A stretch of 16,995 nucleotides of DNA from DATGSF01 sp035302865 (GCA_035302865.1 DATGSF010000005.1:1-16995); one strand, 5' to 3'; positions 1-8,624 are shown, counted from the stretch's first letter. Numbers and translations are program-made. Notes: a model not told the origin generated them from the sequence alone.

Positions 1-1419
1 TCTAATAATCCATGGTTACAAGAAATGCCTGATCCAATAACTAAAGCAACTTGGGATAACTATGTTTGTATGTCTCCTACAACTGCTAAAACTAAATTTA
101 ATGCTGAATTGAATGGCTTAAATCAGGTAGATGTTAATAAACGTGTACTTCGTGTAAGCTCAGAAAACGGTCATGTTATTGAATTGCCTGTTGTAGTTGT
201 TCCTGGGATGCATGATCAAGTTATTGCTATTGCTGTTGGTTTTGGTAGAAATGAAGAGGTTGGTATGGCAGCAGCCAATAGAGGTGCTAATGCATATGAA
301 TTAGTTGATTTTAATGGAGATACTTTATCTTATTATGGTAATGTAAATATTGAGGAAACTAAAGATTTCTATCCGGTTGCAATTACTCAGACACATATGA
401 GTTATGAAGATCGCCCTATAATAAGAGAATATACTTTAGAGGACTTTAAAGCTAATCCTCGCCAACTTAATGAAGAAAGAAAAGAAGAATTAGGAGCTTA
501 TACTTCTTTACAATGGGAGAGAAATGATAATGATGACCCTGATGCATTCTTTGATGATGACGGATTTAGAGAGCATGGAACCATGTATCCTGTGCATGAA
601 AAACACGGTATTCATTGGGGAATGTCTATTGACCTAAATACATGTACTGGTTGTGGTGCTTGTACAGTTGCTTGTCAAGCTGAAAATAATGTTTCTGTTG
701 TAGGTAAAAAAGAAGTATTACAAGCGCATGAAATGGCATGGATTAGAATTGATCGTTATTTTTCAGGTAATCCTGAAGATCCCGATAGCATTCAAGCGGT
801 TTTCCAGCCTATGATGTGTCAACATTGTGATAATGCTCCTTGTGAAAACGTTTGTCCTGTATCTGCTACTAACCATAGTTCCGAAGGATTAAACCAAATG
901 GTTTATAATAGATGTATAGGAACTAAATATTGTGCGAATAACTGTCCTTATAAAGTTAGAAGATTTAATTGGTTTGACTATAATGGTGCTGATGCGTTTA
1001 AGGATAATTTATACATGGATGGTGAAAGAGATGATATAAACGATGAATTAACAAGAATGGTATTAAATCCAGATGTTACTGTACGTGCAAGAGGAACCAT
1101 GGAAAAATGTTCTTTCTGTGTTCAAAGATTACAGGATGCTAAATTAGAAGCTAAAAAAGCTGGTGCGCCTTTAGCTGATGGTCAAGCTATGACTGCTTGT
1201 CAGGTGGCTTGTCCTACTAATGCAATAACATTTGGTAATATTAATGATAAAGATTCAGCAATATATAAATTAAGAACTGAAGAGAATAGAGAAAGAGTTT
1301 ATTATGTCTTAGAACATTTACACGTTTTACCTAATGTAAACTATTTATCTAAGATAAGAAATACGAGTAGTATTGTTGCTGCTACTGAAGATGATCAGTT
1401 ATATCATCAACATATTTAA
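1..1419 (+). CDS. actB: ActB, iron-sulfur subunit of alternative complex III (5' truncated, C-terminal part)
   Basis: The reading frame is open from base 1, so the gene begins upstream. The ATG at 25 is internal, because NPWLQEMPDP is continuous ActB-like sequence. ActB is normally about 1000 residues with an N-terminal molybdopterin-oxidoreductase-like domain; only the last 472 residues are here. Counting from the ATG at 25, four ferredoxin-type cysteine groups are visible: C207/210/213/217, C265/268/273/277, C297/303/307 and C362/365 with C392/396. The third group has Thr300 where a fourth cysteine would be expected (CIGTKYCANNCP). This fits the three [4Fe-4S] plus one [3Fe-4S] content known for ACIII. 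The subunit is periplasmic and relays electrons from menaquinol towards the haem c subunits. It is first in the visible actB-F/coxBA operon. The family call is firm. Confidence 0.96.
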   Translation, partial: SNNPWLQEMPDPITKATWDNYVCMSPTTAKTKFNAELNGLNQVDVNKRVLRVSSENGHVIELPVVVVPGMHDQVIAIAVGFGRNEEVGMAAANRGANAYELVDFNGDTLSYYGNVNIEETKDFYPVAITQTHMSYEDRPIIREYTLEDFKANPRQLNEERKEELGAYTSLQWERNDNDDPDAFFDDDGFREHGTMYPVHEKHGIHWGMSIDLNTCTGCGACTVACQAENNVSVVGKKEVLQAHEMAWIRIDRYFSGNPEDPDSIQAVFQPMMCQHCDNAPCENVCPVSATNHSSEGLNQMVYNRCIGTKYCANNCPYKVRRFNWFDYNGADAFKDNLYMDGERDDINDELTRMVLNPDVTVRARGTMEKCSFCVQRLQDAKLEAKKAGAPLADGQAMTACQVACPTNAITFGNINDKDSAIYKLRTEENRERVYYVLEHLHVLPNVNYLSKIRNTSSIVAATEDDQLYHQHI

Positions 1420-1426
1420 TGAAGGG

Positions 1427-1466
1427 AACAGTAAAGTGTTCAAAGAACATTTTACTGTTTGTTTAA
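1427..1466 (+). promoter_or_regulatory. Hairpin between actB and actC (possible attenuator or mRNA-processing element)
   Basis: An inverted repeat begins seven bases after the actB stop codon. The left arm is AACAGTAAAGTGTT (1427-1440), the loop is CAAAG (1441-1445) and the right arm is AACATTTTACTGTT (1446-1459). All 14 positions pair in RNA, one of them as G-U. A short T-rich but interrupted stretch (TGTTTAA) follows, so it is a weaker terminator candidate than those at 8558 and 15325. Since actC-F and coxBA follow with no clear promoter of their own, I infer partial termination or transcript processing and stabilisation, not a full stop. Confidence 0.6.
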
Positions 1467-1511
1467 TATAATTTAAAGCGATTCCAATAATTTAATACGA
1501 ATTTTTAAGAC

Positions 1512-2939
1512 ATGCATTTAAAATACGAATCATTTGTCCGCGAGCCCCTCGTTAATGGTAAGAAGGATTTTAATCAAATTACCGAGGATATCTGTAAACC
1601 AGTTGAACAAAAGCCTACCAAATTATGGTATGCTGGGTTTATTTTATCCCTACTTTTTCTAGCTTTCGGTGCATTTTCTGTTGGTTGGGAAATTTACTGG
1701 GGATTAGGAACTTGGGGAATTAACCGTACCGTTGGTTGGGGTTGGGATATTACCAACTTTGTATGGTGGGTAGGTATTGGTCACGCAGGTACCTTAATTT
1801 CTGCAATTTTATTACTTTTTAGACAAGGATGGAGGACAGCAGTTAACCGTGCTGCAGAAGCAATGACGATTTTTGCTGTTATGTGTGCGGGAACCTTTCC
1901 TATCTTCCATATGGGTAGAGTATGGGATGCTTTTTTCGTTTTACCTTATCCTAACTTAAGAGGTCCTTTATGGCCAAACTTTAACTCTGCCTTACTTTGG
2001 GACGTATTTGCAATTGGTACTTATTTTACAGTATCTCTATTGTTCTGGTATTCAGGTTTAGTTCCAGACTTTGCAACTTTACGCGATAGAGCTAAAACAA
2101 AATTAAGAAAGCGTTTATATGGAATTGCTTCTTTTGGGTGGACTGGTTCTGCTAAAAATTGGCAACGTTTTGAAGCTTTGACTTTAGTTTTAGCGGGTTT
2201 ATCTACGCCATTAGTATTATCTGTACACACTATTGTATCATTTGACTTTGCTACTTCAGTTATTCCAGGTTGGCATACTACTATTTTTCCGCCTTACTTC
2301 GTAGCTGGAGCAATTTTCTCAGGATTTGCTATGGTTAATACGCTTCTAATTCTTGTTAGAAAAGTATTTAGACTAGAAGATTATATTACAATAGGACATA
2401 TCGAAGCAATGAATAAAGTAATTGTTTTAACTGGTTCTATTGTTGGGGTAGCTTATTTAACAGAATTATTTGTTGCTTGGTATAGTGGTGTTCAATTTGA
2501 ACAAGAAGCATTTAAATGGAGGGTATTAGGTCCATATTGGTGGGCTTACTGGGCTATGATGGCTTGTAACGTTGTTTCTCCACAGTTTTTCTGGTTTAAA
2601 AAACTAAGAAGAAATATTGTATTTACATTTATTTTATCTATTGTAGTAAATATTGGTATGTGGTTTGAGCGTTTTGTAATTATTGCTACTACTTTAGCTA
2701 GAGACTTCCTGCCTTCAGCTTGGACATATTATAGTCCAACTTGGCCTGAAGTTGGGTTTTATTTAGGTACTTTTGGATTATTCTTTACCTGCTTTTTCTT
2801 ATTTGCAAAATACTTCCCAGTTGTTGCAATTGCTGAGATTAAAATGACGATTAAAACTTCGGGTGAATATTACAAGAAAGATATGCAATATTTAGAAGAA
2901 CAATCTCTAGAAGAGTTCATTGAAGAAGTAAATAAATAA
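1512..2939 (+). CDS. actC: ActC, NrfD-like quinol-binding membrane subunit of alternative complex III
   Basis: This 475-residue integral membrane protein has the sequence pattern of ActC (NrfD/PsrC family). A soluble N-terminus (residues 1-36, with REPLV and ITEDICKPVE) is followed by roughly ten hydrophobic segments starting near residue 38. Conserved polar residues lie inside membrane segments, such as His91 (GIGHAGTLIS), His239 and Asp245 (SVHTIVSFDFA), and the late motif GMWFERFVII (382-391) is typical of the family. In ACIII, ActC binds menaquinol near the periplasmic face next to ActB and may contribute to proton translocation. The C-terminus is acidic (LEEQSLEEFIEE). The gene follows actB after 92 bases containing a hairpin and precedes actD by 38 bases. 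The start gives the expected N-terminus. Confidence 0.96.
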   Translation: MHLKYESFVREPLVNGKKDFNQITEDICKPVEQKPTKLWYAGFILSLLFLAFGAFSVGWEIYWGLGTWGINRTVGWGWDITNFVWWVGIGHAGTLISAILLLFRQGWRTAVNRAAEAMTIFAVMCAGTFPIFHMGRVWDAFFVLPYPNLRGPLWPNFNSALLWDVFAIGTYFTVSLLFWYSGLVPDFATLRDRAKTKLRKRLYGIASFGWTGSAKNWQRFEALTLVLAGLSTPLVLSVHTIVSFDFATSVIPGWHTTIFPPYFVAGAIFSGFAMVNTLLILVRKVFRLEDYITIGHIEAMNKVIVLTGSIVGVAYLTELFVAWYSGVQFEQEAFKWRVLGPYWWAYWAMMACNVVSPQFFWFKKLRRNIVFTFILSIVVNIGMWFERFVIIATTLARDFLPSAWTYYSPTWPEVGFYLGTFGLFFTCFFLFAKYFPVVAIAEIKMTIKTSGEYYKKDMQYLEEQSLEEFIEEVNK

Positions 2940-2977
2940 AAATTTAATTATTAAAAACATTTGAAAATATAAATATA

Positions 2978-3562
2978 ATGGCTGTTAAAAAATTTGCTGT
3001 AGGATTATATAAAGATGATGATGAGCTTTTTCCAGCAGTTCGTCAGATTCGAAAAAGTGGATATAAATTACATGATGTTTATACCCCGTTCCCGGTGCAT
3101 GGTTTAGATGAAGAAATGGGATTGAAAGAAACCGATTTACATATTGCTGGTTTTATATTTGGTATAATAGGTACTGCTACTGCTTTAGGCTTTATGAGTT
3201 GGATATTTACTGTAGATTGGCCTGTTGAATATGGTGGTAAGCCTTTCTTTGCACTTCCTGCTTTTATTCCTATTACTTTTGAATTAACTGTATTGTTCTC
3301 TGCTGTAGGTATGGTACTAACTTATTGTTATTTAAATCAATTAATGCCAGGTGTGAAGAAACATATATTTCATGAACGTCAATTAGATGATGTTTTTGTA
3401 ATTGCTTTGGAGGTTACAGAAGAAAATTCAGAAGAAGAGATGATGAATTTCTTAAAAGAAACCGGTGCTTATGATACGAATATTCAAATTGCTGAAGAAG
3501 GCTGGTGGTATGGTTATTGGGATAAAGAAGAAGAATATTCATTAACGAAAAAAACATTTTAA
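2978..3562 (+). CDS. actD: ActD, small membrane subunit of alternative complex III (DUF3341 family)
   Basis: The protein has 194 residues, close to the usual ActD length. An N-terminal cytoplasmic domain (about 1-54, with GLYKDDDELFPAVRQIRKSG and the YTPFPVHGLDE motif) precedes two transmembrane helices (about 56-77 and 98-120) and a soluble C-terminal part. ActD has no cofactor. In known ACIII structures it sits beside the ActC/ActF membrane core, and its exact role is unclear. Position between actC and actE matches the standard actABCDEF order. The leader before the ATG is AT-rich without a Shine-Dalgarno sequence. Confidence 0.95.
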   Translation: MAVKKFAVGLYKDDDELFPAVRQIRKSGYKLHDVYTPFPVHGLDEEMGLKETDLHIAGFIFGIIGTATALGFMSWIFTVDWPVEYGGKPFFALPAFIPITFELTVLFSAVGMVLTYCYLNQLMPGVKKHIFHERQLDDVFVIALEVTEENSEEEMMNFLKETGAYDTNIQIAEEGWWYGYWDKEEEYSLTKKTF

Positions 3563-3566
3563 ACAA

Positions 3567-3582
3567 TTAGGAAATTTCCTAA
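3567..3582. repeat. Perfect 16-bp palindrome between actD and actE
   Basis: TTAGGAAATTTCCTAA is a perfect palindrome five bases after the actD stop and 15 bases before actE. In RNA it could form a six-pair stem with an AAUU loop. There is no T-tract, so it is not an intrinsic terminator. It could be a weak mRNA-stability hairpin, a protein-binding site, or chance in AT-rich DNA. Confidence 0.35.
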
Positions 3583-3597
3583 CTAGAAATAGCTATT

Positions 3598-4242
3598 ATG
3601 AAGAAGAACTATCTTACAACTATATTAATTGCTGGTGCTGCTTTTTTAACGGCATGTAATAGTGGTAATATACGCAGAAACCCTGGTAAGATTTATATGC
3701 CTGATATGGTATATTCTCAGGCATATGATGCTTATACAGAAAACCCAAATACTAAGAATGGTTTAACAAATCAGGAGCCGGTTAATGGTACTATTGCGCG
3801 TGGACAAGCTTTGCCTGATCATTTAACTGAGGCTGATTTGGATGAATATATAAAGCTACCTATTCCTTATGATTTTTCTGAAGAAGATGTTGCTGAAGGA
3901 AAACGCTTATATGCTATACATTGCGGTGTGTGTCATGGTAACAAATTAGATGGTCAAGGACCTTTATTTGAATCAGGAGTTTATGCTTCTATGCCTGCGA
4001 GTTTTGTTACTGAAGATCATCTGAAATTAGCACCTGGGTCTATCTATCATTCCATAAAATATGGTAAAAATATGATGGGTTCCTATGCAAGTCAGTTAGA
4101 TGTTAAACAAAGATGGCAAGTTGTTGCTTATATTAAACAATTCCAATCTGAAAATGGTGGAGAACCCTTTGTTTTAAATAAAAAATCAGAAGAAGTAATT
4201 GCTTCTAACACTGAAGAAAACTTAGAGGAAAACGATAATTAA
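3598..4242 (+). CDS. actE: ActE, monohaem cytochrome c lipoprotein of alternative complex III
   Basis: The 214-residue protein starts with a lipoprotein signal peptide: positively charged MKKN, a hydrophobic core, and lipobox LTAC with lipidation expected at Cys20. A single haem c site, CGVCH (C109, C112, H113), lies in a cytochrome c domain of about residues 95-183. Met159 or Met160 in KNMMGSYASQL is the likely distal haem ligand. ActE is held on the periplasmic face by its lipid and carries electrons from the ActB/ActA side of ACIII towards the CuA site of cytochrome oxidase. The C-terminus is acidic (EENLEENDN). It lies between actD and actF in the standard order. Confidence 0.96.
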   Translation: MKKNYLTTILIAGAAFLTACNSGNIRRNPGKIYMPDMVYSQAYDAYTENPNTKNGLTNQEPVNGTIARGQALPDHLTEADLDEYIKLPIPYDFSEEDVAEGKRLYAIHCGVCHGNKLDGQGPLFESGVYASMPASFVTEDHLKLAPGSIYHSIKYGKNMMGSYASQLDVKQRWQVVAYIKQFQSENGGEPFVLNKKSEEVIASNTEENLEENDN

Positions 4243-4322
4243 GTATATTTAGAAAATAATATAAAGGGGAAAATTTTAAAATTCCCATAACATTTTAGAA
4301 CTTTAAGGTTAAGTCTTAAATT

Positions 4323-5531
4323 ATGATTACAGAAAAATTTGAAATACCGTCAAGATTTAGAACAACTGGCTTTGTATTCTTAGCCATTGGAATCTTAACA
4401 TTAATTGGTGGAGCCATTGCTTTATTAGGTGGAAGTGCTACTGATCCTGGTAGGTTTTGGATTTCATTATTACAAAATAGTGTTTACTTTTTATTAATTG
4501 TTTTAGCTTCCGTTTTTATTCAAGCTGCATCTAGTCTTGCGCAAGGAGGATGGATTGTTGCTTATAGAAGAATTCCTGAAGCTATTGGAGCTAATACATG
4601 GATATTTGGAATAATTACCCTTGTTATTTTATTTTCTATTGTTTTTATAGTTCCTGATAAAAACCTTATTTATCATTGGATTGAACCTGGTGATGATAAA
4701 GTTATTCAAGGTAAAACTGCATTCCTAAATCCTACTATGTATGCTTTATTTTCTATAGTTACTGTAGGCTTGTGGAGCTGGTTTGGTATTAAATTCCGTA
4801 ATTTATCTATTGCTCAAGAATCTGCACCTAGAAATTCTACAAAATTATATTGGAAAAATGTTGCTTTATCTGGTGTTTTCTTATTTGTTTTTGCATTAAC
4901 ATTAATGAGTACTACTCCTTGGTTCTGGTTAATGAGTATTAATGCACACTGGTATTCAACATTATATAGTTGGTATGTTTTTGGTTCTTCTTTTGTTGCG
5001 GGTATGGCTGTTATCTTATTATTTGTAGTCTATCTAAAAAATCAAGGTAATTTAAGATTAGTAAATAAAGAGCATATTCATGACTTGGGGAAATTCTTAT
5101 TTGCTTTTAGTATTTTCTGGACCTATTTATGGTTCTCTCAATTCATGTTAATTTGGTATAGTAATATCTCTGAAGAAACTCAATATTTTATTCTGAGAGC
5201 ACAAGGGCCTTATTCAGTTATTTTTTATTTAGCTTTAGTGATCAACTTTGTGTTCCCAATTATTATATTAATGTCTAGACCGAGCAAAAGAAACTACTTT
5301 TTAGTTGTATTTGTCGCAATTGCTATTATCTTTGGACATTGGTTGGATTTCTATATCATGGCTGTACCTGAAGTTATGTTAGAAAACTGGTCTATTGGTT
5401 GGTTTGAAATCGGAATTACCTTAGGTTTTGTTGGTTTACTGATGACTACAACTGTTAATACTTTAGCTAAAGCAAATTTAGTTCCAGTAAATAACGTTCT
5501 TTTAAAAGAAACTATAAACCATGTAAGTTAA
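4323..5531 (+). CDS. actF: ActF, second NrfD-like membrane subunit of alternative complex III
   Basis: This 402-residue, highly hydrophobic protein has about ten predicted membrane helices. The first begins after the short N-terminus ITEKFEIPSRFR (about residues 15-37). It matches ActF, often annotated as quinol:cytochrome c oxidoreductase subunit 2, which pairs with ActC in the membrane core of ACIII and may form a proton path. Recognisable stretches include WIVAYRRIPEAIG, a SINAHWYSTLYSWYVFG-type segment, and HWLDFYIMAVPE (339-350). It contains no cofactor-binding cysteines. The 80 bases before the start are AT-rich and hold only weak dyads. CoxB follows after 51 bases, which supports one transcript for ACIII and the oxidase. 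Confidence 0.95.
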   Translation: MITEKFEIPSRFRTTGFVFLAIGILTLIGGAIALLGGSATDPGRFWISLLQNSVYFLLIVLASVFIQAASSLAQGGWIVAYRRIPEAIGANTWIFGIITLVILFSIVFIVPDKNLIYHWIEPGDDKVIQGKTAFLNPTMYALFSIVTVGLWSWFGIKFRNLSIAQESAPRNSTKLYWKNVALSGVFLFVFALTLMSTTPWFWLMSINAHWYSTLYSWYVFGSSFVAGMAVILLFVVYLKNQGNLRLVNKEHIHDLGKFLFAFSIFWTYLWFSQFMLIWYSNISEETQYFILRAQGPYSVIFYLALVINFVFPIIILMSRPSKRNYFLVVFVAIAIIFGHWLDFYIMAVPEVMLENWSIGWFEIGITLGFVGLLMTTTVNTLAKANLVPVNNVLLKETINHVS

Positions 5532-5582
5532 TTTTGAAATATTAATTGAATCTTCTTTTTGAGTTAAGTAAAAAAATATAAA

Positions 5583-6638
5583 ATGTCTGGATTTATTATT
5601 ACTGCACTCGTTGTTTTAGTTTTTATAGTTGTTTATCAGCTAGCAAAAGCAAATGAGTATTCTGTTATCCTAAAGGATGAAGAAAAAGTGAACGCTTCGA
5701 CTAACCGTCTTATGGCGTGGTTAATGCTAATAGGATTTATCCTTGGTTTATTTGGATTGTATAAATGTCATGTGAATTTGCAAGATTATCTTTTACCTGA
5801 ATCTGCATCCAATCATGGGGACAATTATGAATCTATGTTAAAATGGACATTAATTATTACGGGTATAGTATTTTTTCTAACCCATATAATGTTGTTCTAC
5901 TATATTTTTAAATATCAAGCTTCTGATAAACGTAAATCTTATTATTATGCACATAATAATACTGTTGAAATTCTTTGGACTACTATACCTGCAATTACTT
6001 TATTAATTTTAGTAATTATAGGATTAAGAAACTGGTCCGTAATGATGGATGACGCGCCAAAAGAATCTTTACAAGTAGAGATAACGGGTAAGCAATTTGC
6101 TTGGATTATTCGCTATCCTGGCCCTGATGGTGTTTTTGGTAATACTGATTTTAGATTAATTAATGATGCTAATAATGTTTTAGGATTAGACTGGGATGAT
6201 CCAGCAAGTCATGATGACATTATATTTGAAAATGGTCAAATGCATTTAATTAAAGATCATCCTGCGCATTTAATTATTCGTTCTAGAGATGTTATTCATG
6301 ATGTTGGATTGCCACATTTCAGAATGAAAATGGATGCTGTTCCTGGAATTATTACTACAATGTGGTTTACTCCTAAGTTTACTTCTCAGGAAATGATTGA
6401 AAAAACAGGTAATCCTGATTTTGTTTATGAAATTGCTTGTGACCAAATGTGTGGTAATGGGCATTATTCTATGAGAGGAACAATTATTGTGGAAACTCAG
6501 GATAGATTTAATTCTTGGTTAGCTGATCAAACATCTTATTATGATTTACATTATGGTGAATCTGATAAAGAAGAGGAGCTGGTAGATAATCCCGAAGAAG
6601 AATCGCTGGTGGAAAATAACGAAGTTGCATTAAATTAA
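5583..6638 (+). CDS. coxB: Cytochrome c oxidase subunit II (CuA subunit)
   Basis: The 351-residue protein carries the periplasmic cupredoxin domain of subunit II. CuA ligands are visible as His239 (DVIHDVGLPHF) and C286/C290/H294/M297 in CDQMCGNGHYSM. Gln288 stands where many enzymes have the glutamate of CxExC. Four hydrophobic segments are seen (about 3-20, 43-61, 86-110, 129-148), more than the classical two; the last two correspond to the canonical subunit II hairpin. There is no fused cytochrome c domain, so electrons must come from a separate cytochrome or straight from the ACIII haem subunits. The tail (about 327-346) is strongly acidic. The gene lies between actF and coxA, the normal Bacteroidota arrangement. 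Confidence 0.97.
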   Translation: MSGFIITALVVLVFIVVYQLAKANEYSVILKDEEKVNASTNRLMAWLMLIGFILGLFGLYKCHVNLQDYLLPESASNHGDNYESMLKWTLIITGIVFFLTHIMLFYYIFKYQASDKRKSYYYAHNNTVEILWTTIPAITLLILVIIGLRNWSVMMDDAPKESLQVEITGKQFAWIIRYPGPDGVFGNTDFRLINDANNVLGLDWDDPASHDDIIFENGQMHLIKDHPAHLIIRSRDVIHDVGLPHFRMKMDAVPGIITTMWFTPKFTSQEMIEKTGNPDFVYEIACDQMCGNGHYSMRGTIIVETQDRFNSWLADQTSYYDLHYGESDKEEELVDNPEEESLVENNEVALN

Positions 6639-6708
6639 AATTTATTGTACCTTCATTTTGATAATAATCATTTGATATTTAACCTTAGGTGTAAAAAATA
6701 AAATAATA

Positions 6709-8535
6709 ATGAGTCAAGAAATTACATTAGGTCATAATCCTACAGATAACATGGATGTAGGTACTCCCGTGTTCCACGATACTGGACATCATGAGGAAAA
6801 ACTGCATTTTTTCAAAAAATATATTTTTAGTCTAGATCATAAGATAATTGCAAAACAATATCTTATTACAGGTATAATCTGGGCTATTATTGGTGCTTTA
6901 TTTTCTGTTTTCTTTAGATTACAGCTTGGATTCCCTGATAGCACATTTCCTGTTATGGAAACGTTTTTAGGAGAGTGGGCAAAAGGAGGAAAATTATCTC
7001 CTGAATTTTACTACGCTCTTGTTACAATGCACGGAACAATATTAATATTCTTTGTATTAACAGCTGGCTTGAGTGGAACTTTCAGTAATTTCCTTATTCC
7101 TTTACAAATTGGTGCTCGCGATATGGCGGCTCCATTCCTAAATATGTTATCTTACTGGATATTCTTTTTATCTAGTGTTGTAATGTTAAGTTCATTATTT
7201 ATTCAGACTGGGCCTGCTTCTGGTGGTTGGCAAGTATATCCTCCTTTATCTGCTTTGAAAGAAGCATCTCTTGGTTCTGGTCTTGGTATGGATCTATGGT
7301 TATTATCTATGCTTTTATTTGTTATCTCTCAATTATTAGCTGGATTAAACTATGTTTCTACTATATTGAATATGAGAACAAAAGGTATGAAAATGTCTAG
7401 AATGCCATTAACAATTTGGTCTTTCTTCTTTACAGCTATTTTAGGTTTATTAACCTTCCCTGTATTATTATCTGCTTTCGTTCTTTTGTTTTTTGATAGA
7501 CACTTTGGAACTAGCTTCTATTTGTCTGAAATATTTATTGGCGGTAAAGCTTTGTCACATATTGGTGGTTCAGCTATTTTATACCAACATTTATTCTGGT
7601 TCTTAGGTCACCCTGAAGTATATATTGTAATGTTACCAGGTATGGGTATCGCTTCTGAATTATTATCTAACCACGCTAGAAAACCTATTTTTGGTTATTT
7701 AGCTATGGTAATCTCTTTAGTAGGTATTAGTACTCTTTCCATTTTTGTATGGGCACACCATATGTTTGTTACTGGTATGAGTCCTTTCCTAGGTAGTATA
7801 TTCGTCTTATTTACACTTTTGATTGCCATACCTTCTTCCATTAAGACTTTTAACTGGTTAGCAACTTTATGGAAAGGTAGCTTAAGATTAAATGTACCAA
7901 TGTTATTCTCCTTAGGATTTGTTTCTTTATTTATTTCTGGTGGATTAACTGGTATTTTCGTAGGTAACTCTGCTTTAGATATTCACTTGCATGATACTTA
8001 TTTTGTAGTTGCGCACTTCCACTTAGTAATGGGTGTTAGTTCTTTCTTCGGAATGTTTGCTGGTATTTATCATTGGTTTCCAAAAATGTTTGGTAGATAT
8101 ATGAATAATACGCTTGGTTATATTCATTTCTTTATTACTATCGTTGGTGCATATTTAATTTTTTGGCCTATGCACTATGAAGGTTTAGCTGGAATGCCAA
8201 GAAGATATTATGATTATAGTGCTTGGGAAACCTTTAAAGTCTTCCAAGATTTAAATACATTTATCTCAGTAGTTACTGTTGTTACATTCTTTGCACAATT
8301 ACTGTTTGTATTTAACTTCTTCGTTAGTATTTTCAAAGGTAGAAAAGTTACTAAAATGAATCCTTGGGGCTCTACTACTTTAGAATGGACTACTCCAATT
8401 CGTCCTGGTCATGGTAACTGGGAAGGTCCTATTCCTGAAGTACACAGATGGCCATATGATTATAAAGAAGATGGTGAAGGTAATGATTTTATACCACAAC
8501 ATATCCCATTAAAACCGGGAGAGGAAAGTCATTAA
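6709..8535 (+). CDS. coxA: Cytochrome c oxidase subunit I (haem a/a3-CuB catalytic subunit)
   Basis: The 608-residue haem-copper oxidase subunit I shows all core ligands. They are His108 (VTMHGT) and His438 for the low-spin haem, His436 (VAHFHLV) for haem a3, and His301, His350 and His351 for CuB. Tyr305 in GHPEVY is the expected cross-linked tyrosine. Glu303 in the same motif, Asp138 (GARDMAAP) and Lys379 (IPSSIK) mark intact D- and K-proton pathways, so it is an A1-type, proton-pumping enzyme that reduces O2 to water. About 12 membrane helices are present, and a soluble C-terminal extension runs from residue 545. No coxC follows; the next element is a terminator, so subunits III and IV must be encoded elsewhere. 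Confidence 0.98.
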   Translation: MSQEITLGHNPTDNMDVGTPVFHDTGHHEEKLHFFKKYIFSLDHKIIAKQYLITGIIWAIIGALFSVFFRLQLGFPDSTFPVMETFLGEWAKGGKLSPEFYYALVTMHGTILIFFVLTAGLSGTFSNFLIPLQIGARDMAAPFLNMLSYWIFFLSSVVMLSSLFIQTGPASGGWQVYPPLSALKEASLGSGLGMDLWLLSMLLFVISQLLAGLNYVSTILNMRTKGMKMSRMPLTIWSFFFTAILGLLTFPVLLSAFVLLFFDRHFGTSFYLSEIFIGGKALSHIGGSAILYQHLFWFLGHPEVYIVMLPGMGIASELLSNHARKPIFGYLAMVISLVGISTLSIFVWAHHMFVTGMSPFLGSIFVLFTLLIAIPSSIKTFNWLATLWKGSLRLNVPMLFSLGFVSLFISGGLTGIFVGNSALDIHLHDTYFVVAHFHLVMGVSSFFGMFAGIYHWFPKMFGRYMNNTLGYIHFFITIVGAYLIFWPMHYEGLAGMPRRYYDYSAWETFKVFQDLNTFISVVTVVTFFAQLLFVFNFFVSIFKGRKVTKMNPWGSTTLEWTTPIRPGHGNWEGPIPEVHRWPYDYKEDGEGNDFIPQHIPLKPGEESH

Positions 8536-8557
8536 TATTCTAAAATAATGATATTTT

Positions 8558-8596
8558 AAAGCTGATAATGGTGAATAACTATTATCAGCTTTTTTT
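8558..8596 (+). terminator. Intrinsic terminator of the act-cox operon
   Basis: The left arm (8558-8572, AAAGCTGATAATGGT) pairs with the right arm (8578-8592, ACTATTATCAGCTTT) over 15 positions, one being G-U, around the loop GAATA. The T-run continues to 8596. It starts 22 bases after the coxA stop and is followed at once by a promoter-like element, so it separates two transcription units. Confidence 0.92.
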
Positions 8597-8616
8597 ATGA
8601 AATATTCTATTTAGCT

Positions 8617-8624
8617 TATCTTTG
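8617..8624 (+). promoter_or_regulatory. Bacteroidota -7 promoter element upstream of the mutS-like gene
   Basis: TATCTTTG matches the Bacteroidota -7 consensus TAnnTTTG exactly. It lies after the coxA terminator and 19 bases before the next start codon. No clear TTG -33 element is found at the usual 17-23 base distance, where the sequence is the terminator T-run. The call rests on the -7 match and on position; the implied leader is very short. Confidence 0.55.

Noticed and set aside
2021..2230. Minus-strand open frame of 69 codons inside actC
   Set aside because: It lies wholly within a well-conserved membrane-protein gene and has no recognisable product or promoter.
4262..4290. Possible hairpin GGGAA...TTCCC before actF
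   Set aside because: Only five pairs can form around a ten-base A/T loop and there is no T-run, so it is too weak to call a terminator or attenuator.
6270..6464. Minus-strand open frame of 64 codons over the CuA region of coxB
   Set aside because: It is the reverse complement of conserved CuA-domain coding sequence, with low-complexity Asn/Ser-rich content.
4304..6687. Shared 9-mer TAAGGTTAA before actF (4304-4312) and, inverted, before coxA (6679-6687)
   Set aside because: The match is short, AT-rich, in opposite orientation and at different distances from the start codons; chance is the simpler explanation.
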